Of a stretch of DNA of 64,000 nt, positions 9,995 to 19,313 are shown in pieces (within the stretch, counting starts at the first letter, position 1; every line of letters begins with the position of its first letter). This DNA is from Galaxea fascicularis. Lineage: Eukaryota > Cnidaria > Anthozoa > Scleractinia > Euphylliidae. Below the pieces are notes generated by a model. The model was not told where the DNA came from, ran no database searches, and saw only the letters and a list, made by a program, of their open reading frames with translations. The stretch lies in the NCBI GenBank assembly GCA_948470475.1, contig OX419341.1, positions 21,937,135-22,001,134 on the forward strand, in the 5' to 3' direction. The position numbers and the translations under genes are program-made.

Positions 9995-11236
9995 CTGTCC
10001 TGATTTACAAAAAGGTACCTCCAGGAATTGTTAGCAACAGTCTCATTTGAGGCTTGTTCAGTACTTTTTGACCACTTTTTCCTTGTCTTTCTGTTTTTAG
10101 TACACACATAAACGCGTTTTTAATGCTATTTACATCTTTCCCCACACCCCCCCCCCACCCCCCTTACCTCCTTCCCCTCTCTCCCCTACATATTATTTCC
10201 CACAATCCTCCTAGTGTCATAAGTCACTAATTTGAAATCAGCGCGCGCGTTAGAAGTTGTTTTCAGTGGTCGGTTAATTTTCTACATTTGTTTTTGGCCG
10301 CCTACAGTGAAGTTTTCCGGAAGGCATCATTAAGCCTTATGAAGGAACAATTCTCACGATTGGCAAAGTCTGCCGTCGTCCAATATGTTACCGTATTCCG
10401 TCTCATTTTGGCTAAACGGGTGAAACACCGATCTCGGGCTTGAGACGGAAAGGCATCATATTGCGAGCTTTGCTGTGGGAGGTGACGAGTCTCTGGCCTG
10501 AAAAAGTAGTTTGTAGGAGTCAGATCTATTCGGCGAGAGCAAAATTAAAGCTGATTTGTGACCAGGCCAGAGACTTAGTTAAATTTTTTGGTCAATACCG
10601 CCCTATATTTGTCCGTTTGAAAACGAATGGCTACATCCGGGATCTTGAATAAATCGACTGTGTCAGCAAAGTCTACATGTGATGATTTATGTGGGGAAAG
10701 CGAGAGTTATTGAGAGAGAGTAATTTGATGATATTTTCCCCTTATCAAGTGTGGAAACATTGTGCCTGGTTGGTTGTGGATAACTTTATCAGTGCCGCGA
10801 ACGTGGATAATTGTGTGATTTCCTCAACTTGTTTGACAGACGGATTTCAGGTATGTCGTGGTGCTGGTGTTATAAGAATAGTGTGTGCAAGCATAAAAAC
10901 GCTTCGTGAGTGTTTAGCTGAAGTGATTTTGTCTTAGACAACCGATTCTGGGCTCAAGAATGGTAAATTCTGGATCTGTTTTAGTCGGGCATCTCGCTAT
11001 GAGCCTCATAGTTTGCGAGACTGAAAGGTCATAATTTCTGTGCTTTTAGTAAATGTTGTTTATTTCATTACAATTCTGTCGCTTTTGCCAAGATCGACTT
11101 TTCGTCTGTTTCCAGCGATTAATTTGTCGATTTTAAGCCCTACCTAGCGACATTCAACTGTTTTTTATTCACCTCAGGGGTCAAATTGTTACAACGCGCT
11201 TGGAATTTCTGTAGGTACGTTTTTGTAAATTCAGAC

Positions 11237-11238
<2 letters not shown>
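9995..11238. mobile_element. DNA transposon inserted in a (TA)n tract of the LTR, 1,244 bp
   Basis: The ends are inverted repeats of about 35 bp: CTGTCCTGATTTACAAAAA at the left, and at the right the complement of CTGTCTGAATTTACAAAAA. Both ends abut (TA)n, so the insert used a TA microsatellite as target, like Tc1/mariner relatives or microsatellite-seeking MITEs. Short frames inside (10440-10652 and 10689-10937, plus) match no transposase I know. It is probably non-autonomous. Confidence 0.8.
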
Positions 11239-11273
<35 letters not shown>

Positions 11274-11282
11274 ATATATATG
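11239..11282. repeat. (TA)n tract, right of the nested element
   Basis: About 20 TA units broken by one GATATATATA, continuing the microsatellite interrupted at 9994. Confidence 0.95.
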
Positions 11283-11903
11283 TGGGCGCCATGAATAAAG
11301 TATTCTCAAATTGTTTTTGAATTCTTATGTGAGACATAACAATATAAGCTAATTAACTAGTACATTACACGATGTAACGTTATGTTACAACATCCCCCTT
11401 TCTAAAAAAAACTAAGGCATGCAAGAAAAGACAGAACGCGGTTAAGTATCCGTGAACTGAAAACTTGTCACAACAATACGACATACTTGTCCAGAAAAGT
11501 TGCCACAACAACAGTTGAGGAAATAAGAAACGAACGGGTGATAATAGCAACGGGCCTATTCTTGTAAACTCCTCTTAAATAAAGTAAGGCCTTAAATTTC
11601 TCTAGTGTCTCTACATTTCTTCAATCAGCCTTGAAGGTGGTCTAATGTTTCGTCGCGGACGAGACAGCGATGCCGAAAGAGACTTCATCTGGTATGCACT
11701 GCCTCGTCGATGTCGTTAGGGACGGTTGGTTGGTAACATCAGATGGCGGTGAACTGGGATGCTTAACTGGTCCAGCTCTAATTAACCCTTGCTCTGGCTC
11801 TGGAATGTCTGGTACTTGATTAAATTCCTGTGGTTGGTCCTGGGTCGCCGGACGGTTTTGGCGACGATTTCTGAAATACCTGGCACTGGATTCGGTCTGT
11901 ACT

Positions 11904-12599
11904 TCAGATCTCCTGGGTGAACTGGCAGTTGGTTGATAGATCACTGTGGCTTTCTGCCAGATTGGTTTCTTTCTTAGGATATAACTGGAAACATACACTC
12001 TGAAATTGCTGCAGGTCCTGAAGCTGCTCGGCTGTCTGATTGTAGTGATCAACTTGGGCCTGTTTTTGTACTATCTGCGCCTCCCTGCTGATCTCTAGAA
12101 TGGGATGCAGATATTGATGGATGGGCAGGAACGCTCTGTACTTCCGCTGACCAAGCAATTCTCCAGGGCTTAGCTGACCTGGCCTGATTGGTGTTGCTCG
12201 GCAGATCAACACTGCAAGATGCGGATCACATCCTGACTCTTCTGCCTCCTCCATGACGTTCTTTACGACTTTAACCATGGCTTCAATGAAACCATTTGAC
12301 TGAGGATGCCTTGGGCTCGATTGCTCCACTTAAATCCTGTACTGAAGAGCAAAGTCTTTGAATTCTTGGGACATGAATTGCGTTCCTTGATCCGTGTACA
12401 CTGTTGCTGGTATCCCATATTCTGCAAATATAGTCTTGAGCAGACTTATCACGTGACTCACCGTCCGATTCATCATCTTCTTCAGTACAGGAAATTTGCT
12501 GAAGTAGTCCGCGACTAGTAAGAAGTGGTGAGAACGATATTCAAAAATATCGACTGCAAGCTTGAACCTTGGGAAACTAGGCTCATCATGTGATAGCAA
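11904..12599 (-). pseudogene. Ty3/gypsy integrase remnant
   Basis: The minus strand reads an integrase core: FKLAVDIFEYRSHHFLLVADY (first catalytic Asp), VYTDQGTQF (second Asp) and SSPRHPQSNGFIEAMVK (catalytic Glu). An in-frame TAA breaks it between FALQYRI and VEQSSPRH. The C-terminal part continues to about 11904 with a Gln-rich tail, and an overlapping frame (12052-11642) may be the altered end. A zinc-binding H2C2 region should lie at 12600-12850, but I cannot read it cleanly. Confidence 0.85.
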
Positions 12600-13225
12600 A
12601 GGTTCTTTCTGCTGGGCTGGTTAGTATTCCTGGCAAACGTCACATGCTTTAACTGCATTTCTCACAATGTCTGAGTTTCCGGGCCAAAAGACTGTTTCAC
12701 GTGCCCTCGATAGGGTTTTCTCCTCTCCCAGGTAACCTGCATGGAGATCCTTCAGATACTCTGCTCTCTGTGAAGTTGGAATTACAAGTCTACGAGCTTT
12801 GAATATTGGGCCATCTTCAATTGCAAGTTTTTCACGGTAATTCCAGTAGTGCTACACTCGTTCCGGAAGATGCTGCTTCTGAAGCGGCCAACCATGGAAA
12901 ATGTAATGACGTAACTGGGTCAGTGCCGGATCTGCAGTGGTAGCAATTCTGGTCTTGTCAAGTCGGTTGTCTGTTGCCGGAACAGCTGAAGTTATTTGAT
13001 GTACTGGAATCACATCTATCTGCTTTGTGACCATAGGCTTTGGGCTGAATGGGTGAACTCTACTAAGGGTGTCTGCATTTGAGTTATCTTTCCCACAAAT
13101 GTACTCTAGCTGAATTTCGTATCTTGCCAGTCTCAGCGGAAGTCTTTGAAGCCTTGGACTGGCGGTGGCGATCCTTTTCTTCCAAATCGTTTCCAGAGGT
13201 CTGATGGAACTCGAACTGGCTCGCC

Positions 13226-13800
13226 TTAAAAATAGGTAGGTGGTCTCTTCATGGCGAATACTACACCTAGTAACTCTCTTTCGATGTTGGAATAGCGTTC
13301 CTTAGCTGGGGTGAGAGTTCTGGAAACATAGATTACTGGTCTTCCTTCTTGTAGCAATGCTGCACCAAGCCCTTTCATGGAGTCATCCGTTTGAATGACA
13401 TGCTCAGCCTTCGGGCTGAAATACGCGAGTACTGGGGTTCTGGTGAGCTCCTCTTTGATGGCATCAAAGGCCTCCTGGTGGATGGAGTCCCAACTCCATT
13501 CCATATCTTCTCGAAGTAGAGGTTTGAGCGATTCAAAGAGCCTCGTCAACTGGGCTGAATAACGCTTCAAATAAATGACCATGCCCTGGCAACTCTGAAG
13601 ACCTTTCTTGTCTTTTGGCGCTTGCATCTGCTTTACGGGTTCCACCTTTTTGTCATCAATCTTTATGCCTACTGGTGTTAAAGTCAGCCCGAAGAATTCG
13701 CACTCCGTTGTCTTAAACTGCAGTTTCCTTGGATTGAACTTGATTCCGTTCATCCTTGCCGTTTCAAGCAGCCCGAGTAGGTTAACGTCATGATCCTTGG
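13226..13800 (-). pseudogene. Ty3/gypsy reverse transcriptase 3' part and RNase H
   Basis: Reading starts at KDHDVNLLGLLETARMNGI, which corresponds to the region after the reverse-transcriptase active site. It continues through ECEFFGLTLTPVGIKID (thumb) into an RNase H core, with HVIQTDDSMKGLGAALLQEG and RTLTPAKERYSNIERELLG. The palm with the catalytic YxDD box is absent: protease-like sequence joins here directly, so a deletion removed most of the polymerase. The copy cannot be active. Confidence 0.85.
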
Positions 13801-14573
13801 AATCACACTTGTATGGATTTGTGGTGCTGTACCGGTTAAAGAAGGTGGAGTCACATCTGGAAAGGCAATGTAGCCGAGTTGCTGGGCTGTCTCTCTGCCT
13901 AGGATAAGATACCCTCGAGTGTCTGTCACTTGGCACGTCGCCATCTCTGGCTCCTGACTATTACCAGTATGGATAGCAATTGTGTACGCTCCAAGGTTTG
14001 CTACGGGAGATTCACCATATCCGAAGATTTGAACGGAAGTAGGCATCAGCTCCTTATCACCAAACAATGACTTCTGCAAATATCTCTGTTGGTACCAGCC
14101 AAGGCGCGGTGCCTACCTACGCTTGGTGACCGAGCCTTTCAGTCGGCTGCTCCGAAACTATGGAACAGTCTTCCGGCGGAGATCAGAAACACTGAGATCC
14201 TCACATCTTTCAAACGAGCTCTCAAAACATACTTTTTTAAGATAACTTTTAATTGATTTATTTATACATTCTTATGAGAGCTTTTTAACCGACTTATTAA
14301 ATTTGAATCTTATCGCCTGTTATGCGCATACAAAAATATTTGTATTGCATATGCGCAATATAAGTTTTATATTTATTATTATTATTTATTATATAAAGGC
14401 ATCGCATTGCAACCTGCTCCTGCGTCAATCTCACATTCAATCTGATGAATAATTCCTCCATTTACTATACTCAACCAAAGCGGCTTGATGTGCTTGTTAG
14501 AAGTGTCATTGATGCTTTTGACGTGGAAAGACTGAATATGATGAAACATTGCTGGGTGACTTGATTGCGACAC
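13750..14573 (-). pseudogene. Ty3/gypsy aspartic protease, split by a LINE fragment
   Basis: The minus strand carries IECEIDAGAGCNAMPLYNK (14382-14573), where DAGAGCN replaces the usual D[TS]GA active-site motif. After an approximately 310-bp insertion it resumes with KSLFGDKELMPTSV and GYLILGRETAQQLGYI (13850-14079), the second half of a retropepsin with ILGR near the flap/core. The insertion and frame change make it non-functional. Confidence 0.82.
14084..14395 (+). mobile_element. CR1/L2-like LINE 3' end inserted in the protease
   Basis: Plus-strand reading gives LGDRAFQSAAPKLWNSLPAE, then IRNTEILTSFKRALKTYFFK and a stop. This is the conserved C-terminus of CR1/L2/Rex-type LINE ORF2 proteins. 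It is followed by A/T-rich 3' UTR and a TTATTATTATTTATTAT tail. It is 5'-truncated, as is usual for these elements. The exact ends are uncertain by about 10 bases. Confidence 0.8.
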
Positions 14574-14724
14574 TGTTGGTTCTGGCCCTCTGTTGGGGTG
14601 TGGGCTAGAAGCTGACTAGCACTGGTCCCTGTTTGTCTTCCGCGGGTCTGCTTGGCTTAGCCATTTTGCTTTTACAACCCTTCTGGTAGTGGACCTTTCG
14701 TCCAGACTTATGACACACAACATC

Positions 14725-15513
14725 CTTGGCCGGACACTCAGACTTGGGGTGAGCAGGCGTCGCTCCACAACAAAAACAGCTTTGCCTCTTGGTTCCTTCT
14801 TTCCAGTGTTAGCCTAGCTATTTGGAAGTATAAGTTCCAAGTTCCAAGTTCCTGTTCTTAAACTTTCGGAATCTTGCGTTTGCTTGGCCCCTCTGCCGAT
14901 TTCCCGCCTTTTCGGTACATCGTTTGGACTTTTTGTACTTGCGTTGATCCTTGTTGGATGGTTGTAACTGCTGCCGTTCCCGTACTGATAGTCTGCACGA
15001 TCGATCTTTGACAAACACTGTTGTAAATGAGAGTGGCAATCTCGATAACTCGTTCCGCCGTGAGCGAGTCCTGGTTTTCTTCTAAGCACTTTTGATAAAC
15101 TTTCGGATTCTTTAGACCAAGGAAAATAGAGAGAGAGCCATGTCCTTCGCATCGTCTGGCCAACCACATTGCATCGCTGATGTGCCTGCACTTTTCAATG
15201 TACTCCGGTAATTCCATATCAGCTTGTGTGAGTACTTTGTACTGAGTAGCTGCGAACAATTTGCTCCCCTCTAGGTTTGCATTGTTTGTCCACCTTTTCG
15301 AGATGCTTCTCCCACTTCTTGCGATCCTCTGCTGAAAGCGTTGCCTTGTCTTAAATGTTCTGCCCACATTCGCCCGACCACTGATAAACACCGGTACACA
15401 GAAACCTTATTTTCCCCCCCTAGGAAACGTTGATGAAGTTTTCTGTCATTTGTCCAGTCCAGTACCGATCCTTTCGCAAGAACTGCCATCGTGAAAGTGG
15501 TCTGTGAACGCAA
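14725..15513 (-). pseudogene. Ty3/gypsy gag remnant with zinc knuckle
   Basis: Overlapping minus-strand frames give a gag-like protein with MELPEYIEKCRHISDAMWLA and ERVIEIATLIYNSVC. At about 14735-14785 a CCHC-type zinc knuckle reads CFCCGATPAHPKSEC, followed by a second Cys/His cluster (VCHKSGRKVHYQKGC). Frames change at least twice (near 15200-15300 and 14860), so it is broken. Confidence 0.75.
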
Positions 15514-15604
15514 CGAAATTCGATCGTTTGAACACTGATTGCCGCTACAGATGACTCGACTCGATTTCTAGCTCGGAGATTGGATTTTTACTCTTGACAC
15601 TGTT

Positions 15605-15833
15605 TCCTCACGTGCTTTCCGCTGCTCCCATGAAGAAAAGGAACTTATTTTGAAAACACTGTACACGCTTCCGAACTCAAAATCCAACTGCCGAAGTCAC
15701 ACATACTCATGAATAAATATCAGTGCGCGCCATGAATAAATTATTCTCGAAATGTTCTCGAATTCTTACGTGAGACATAACAATGTAAGCTAATTAACTA
15801 GCACAATACACGATGTAATGTCATGTTACAACA
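15605..15833 (-). repeat. Upstream (5') LTR of the Ty3/gypsy element
   Basis: An intact copy of about 229 bp, from GTGCTTTCCGCTGCT to ATGTTACAACA. It matches the split copy at 9823-11393 and lacks the long (TA)n tract found there. Satellite resumes at once on its right. Confidence 0.85.
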
Positions 15834-15834
15834 A

Positions 15835-15912
15835 CGATCTTAATAAGATCTTAATACGATCTTATTAAGATCTTAGTAAGATTTTACTAAGATCTTACTA
15901 ATGCGATCTTAA
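15835..15912. repeat. AAGATCTT satellite, right-hand tract
   Basis: About seven copies of the 11-bp unit directly after the right LTR, matching the tract left of the element and showing that the retrotransposon sits in satellite DNA. Confidence 0.85.
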
Positions 15913-18454
15913 CTAGAGCGACTCGCTTTAGCGATCGAGTGAGATTGAAAAAATGTGGCACAAGGTTGGAAAATTGGACCCCGCGATATTTCGTCCAGAG
16001 ACAACCTATGGTGTGCTAAGAATCGTGATATATGTCTTAGGTTCTAGAGGTTTTACACCATTTGAGAAAATTACGAAAACCCGTCGACAACCCGTGAAGC
16101 CGAAAATCACAGATAATCGAACTCGCGTGAAGGGGCACAGCAAATTATGGTTTTCCTTAGTTTACAATTTTATTTAGGAGGTATTGCTCAGCTGCTTTGA
16201 TACTTAGACTTACAATTATAATTCCGGATTCCTGGCGAGCAAGCGAAGACAACCGAAATTTCCAGATTTTGAAAATCAAAAATTCCATACCGTTTTCAAA
16301 CATCTCAAAACATGCTCGGTATTATGTAGAATTCTTTCAAAATTCAATTCTAGCAAGTACAAGAGCTGTTTTTGAACGTGGTATATTTTTTTTCTTGGCA
16401 AAAGTTACCTCTGATGCGAGCGGCCCCATGCAAAATGACCCAGTTTGACCTTTCGAAGACATTTTGTTTAACCACGAAATGTAAATAATTCCACTCGCTT
16501 CAGCTCGCTTTCTGGGTAAACCACTGAAACATTTTGCCGTTTCCCATTAGAACTACTCAGTAAACCTGTGATAATACTTCGAAGACAGCTTACCCTCCAA
16601 ATGGGTGTTCGAACGCAAATAATTTTTAAGTTCTCTGTTACATAATGCCTGGTTTCCATATGATCGCTGTGATCACATGAAAACGCCTTGGTCTGCTACT
16701 GAAGCGATCGTAGCACTCCTACTACTCCTACTACTCCTACTACGAACTCCAAAAAATAAATAGTTACTTGACACAAGACGAGTCCGTCAGAACTGATTTA
16801 CAATTTTATTTGTCTGCTTTCTTTGCAACCCTTTATACACATTTTTTTTCTTCAGGACATCATAAATTTAAGTCTTATAAAACTTTGTATAATATCATTA
16901 ATAATTCAAATATAAAATAATAAAACGAACGGACATAAAAACATTTTTGTGAGTGAAATAGTGTTAACGCTTTAGTCACGCCCAAAAAGTAACATCCTTT
17001 ATTAATAGCTTGTTTATCAATGGCCAGAGGCGAGACAAAAAATCTAGCGGGAGACAAATGGCATATTGTTTCTGTTCATTGAATATGCCAAATTTGATAA
17101 AATCAAATTCACAACTGTCCAAAACGGCGACAAGAGGGAAAATAACTTCGAATACTGAAAATAAAAACAATGTTTTAATAAAGAGATGAACAGGCCCCGT
17201 ATTAGTTTCAAACCAGTCTCTGATTGGTTGGCTCATCAGAATGAATGCATTCCTTCCGAATGTAAGCTCTGGCACAAAATAAACAATTATTAATTGAATG
17301 GTATGCTACTCATGGACACTAAAAAAAAATTAAGAATTAAACCTAACAACTCGCTTCGATTCCCAAGAGTCATGTGTTGTTTACGGCCATGGGATTTGCC
17401 GGCGCAAAGTCACTCATACGAATGTGAATGGTTATGAGCTCCTTCATCGCTCGCAATGATCATAGGAGCAGGTGTCCGCAGAATCAGCGTCCGCTTTGAA
17501 TCCAATTTTCTCGTACTATCAAAATTTTGTTTTCCAATTCTAACTAAGAATGTAGACTCTTCAAAAGTGATACTAATTTTTGCTATTCCACACGGGAAAC
17601 TGACTGTTCACTCGTCAAAATGGTACTAAAAAAACTCCACAATAAATTAAAATCATTGCACCACTTTTAAAATTGAAAACAAAGCCATTTTCCTAAAAAA
17701 TAAATAGGCCTTCTCACTACACTCCAAAACACAGTATTACAAACCATTTAGGTGAATCAAGCAAAAACACCAGCTGAACAGCAATTTGGCAAAGTGGAAA
17801 CCACAACGAGCGTAAACACGAACACTACAGTAAACCTGGTTTGTTGTGAACTTTTACTGAGTGAAAAGTGGTGAACTGAAAGTTGAATGATCGCTATAGA
17901 GCTGAAGGAAAACGAAAACTTTTGACGCCGGAGAGGTCTCTAACAGGAAAACGAGGGGACGCATAAAGTTTTAACAACGCGGCGATGAGCGTTGCAACTA
18001 CGGCGGCAATCATGACAACCTACCGTTGTTTTCATCAAAAATTAGTTGAAGATTATCTCTGAAATTATAACCTACTTGGAGTTACTTGTGCTCAAGAGCG
18101 ATAGGAGCAAAGCTTCAAAATATTTTGATCATGCTTGCCCATACACTTGCGTCGAGTCAGATGTCATGGTGAGCTGTTGTGCTCAGTAGAGATTGCATTT
18201 GCTGCGTCACGGATCACAGTTGGTATCTGTCTAGTTCTTCTGCTTCGACACAGCTTTGATAACCAGCGCAGTACTGTAACATCAGCATCGCAAGCGCTTG
18301 ACTTCTCTCTTCTGATTTAACCTAAAAGCCGAAACATTGTGAATTCAAGGCAGAAACGAAGAAATTTAGGACAGTAGTTTTTTTGGCTCAAATACGAAAT
18401 TGTTTTGTCAGACCACAGGGTAAAGTGGTTTCTCCAAAGAAGCACCTCCAAAGC
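15913..18454. other. No recognised gene; one small CTACTC repeat
   Basis: About 2.5 kb between the satellite and the PDZD8 3' end. The only clear structure is a 9-10 bp repeat of the CTACTACTC type at about 16712-16743. Open frames are short and resemble no protein I know. Distant 3' UTR or regulatory sequence cannot be excluded. Confidence 0.5.
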
Positions 18455-18513
18455 GCAGGTTGTGTGTTTACAGATTTATCCCGGATGAATCTGTAAACAT
18501 ACGCTTTGCGCCA
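18454..18513. repeat. 58-bp hairpin-forming inverted repeat
   Basis: The arms GTGTTTACAGATT/AATCTGTAAACAT and the outer GCGCA/TGCGC parts pair around a 7-base loop. The hairpin ends one base before the TTAA that flanks the next element. Confidence 0.7.
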
Positions 18514-18894
18514 TTAAAGGAGCTATGTCATGACGATTTTGTGGTTTTGGAACAATTCTTTCCAAAAACCGTTACTTATTTATACAAACAATGTTTCTGA
18601 TAAACTATGAGGTGGATATCAAATTTATGTTATCAAAGAGAGCAACCCATAATAAGGTTTTTGTTGTTTTTTGTCGAGATAGCATCAAAACTTGAAAAAG
18701 TTGGCCCAACCTTTTCAAGTTTCAATCCATTTCCATCCTTGCCGCATTGGTAGCATCAGACGACATGAAACAGTTTTGGTGTCATAACAGTCTTAAATAA
18801 CAAAACTAGACGATTATTTTTGGATCTCAATTGACTGCAAGACATATTTTGAGCTTTAAAAATATGCTAAAATAGCGTGACGTAGCTCCTTTAA
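18514..18894. mobile_element. TTAA-flanked MITE, 373 bp
   Basis: The ends AGGAGCTATGTCA (18518) and the complement of AGGAGCTACGTCA (18890) are inverted repeats, each directly flanked by TTAA (18514-18517 and 18891-18894). TTAA target duplication is typical of Kolobok and piggyBac superfamilies; the AGGAG tip favours the former only weakly. There is no coding frame. It lies downstream of the PDZD8 stop codon, possibly within the 3' UTR. Confidence 0.85.
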
Positions 18895-18993
18895 ATGTTA
18901 CTTTAACGGCTAGGGCAAGGAAATCCTTCAATAACAATGACCAGAGCCAGGTTTTGTGAGCCCACGAGAATAAGGACCCCCAGCAAACCATTG

Positions 18994-18999
18994 TTTAAT
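18994..18999 (-). promoter_or_regulatory. Possible PDZD8 poly(A) signal (ATTAAA)
   Basis: A minus-strand ATTAAA lies about 215 bases past the proposed PDZD8 stop codon. It is a common variant signal, but such hexamers occur by chance and no cleavage site can be seen. Confidence 0.3.
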
Positions 19000-19214
19000 G
19001 ACAACCGCTGGCCAATAACCTGATTCCGGTCACTGCTGTCCAAGGCCTTCCCTAGGAAAAGGTCTACGGTGACGGTTAGCGTTAGGGATAGGGTTAGTGT
19101 CATAAATGAGTTGGGGATTTGCCAGTATGATATCCAAAGGTGACTGGATGATCAGGGATCTGCAGTGATCCAAAACGCGCAAGTGAAATTAAGTTTAAAC
19201 ATTCACATTCAAAG

Positions 19215-19313
19215 TCAAGGACTGATAGATAACAGCCTTTGCCCAAGCTGCTCTATGTACTGTATACCAGATCCGTAGCAGGATTCTGCTGCAGAGGCAA
19301 GGCTTGATTTAAC
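19215..19313 (-). CDS. PDZD8: PDZD8 exon 18: C-terminus (tentative)
   Basis: VKSSLASAAESCYGSGIQYI continues to a stop at 19215-19217; YGSGIQYIEQLGQRLLS resembles human YRAGIEDIETLESLSL. The acceptor (GTATGAG|GTTAAA) has a poor pyrimidine tract. The resulting end is about 40 residues shorter than human, so the true last exon could differ. Confidence 0.55.
   Translation of the reverse strand, partial: VKSSLASAAESCYGSGIQYIEQLGQRLLSISP

Larger units (their letters stand above)
9823..11393 (-). repeat. Downstream (3') LTR, split by an insertion
   Basis: Bases 9823-9994 match the start of the right-hand LTR (GTGCTTTCCGCTGCT, then ATCCAACTGCCGAAGTC). Bases about 11283-11393 match its end (GCGCCATGAATAAA to ATGTTACAACA). 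A (TA)n tract plus a 1,244-bp insertion separates the halves. Within 11283-11393 the two LTRs differ at roughly one base in ten, which suggests an old insertion. Confidence 0.85.
9823..15833 (-). mobile_element. Degraded Ty3/gypsy-type LTR retrotransposon
   Basis: Two related LTRs flank a minus-strand interior reading gag with a zinc knuckle, aspartic protease, remnant reverse transcriptase/RNase H, then integrase with its D...D...E residues. Protease before reverse transcriptase before integrase is the Ty3/gypsy order. On the minus strand the LTR starts TGTTGTAACA, giving the usual TG end. Every domain carries frame breaks, and the reverse-transcriptase palm is missing. Two later insertions sit inside: a DNA transposon in the downstream LTR (9995-11238) and a LINE 3' end in the protease (about 14084-14395). 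The element lies within the AAGATCTT satellite. Confidence 0.88.

Noticed and set aside
10440..10937. Two plus frames in the nested DNA element as transposase
   Set aside because: 70 and 82 codons, no DDE or HTH motif recognisable.
19075..19100. Telomere-like GTTAGGG words
   Set aside because: Only two degenerate copies (GTTAGGGATAGGGTTAG); too short to be an interstitial telomere tract.
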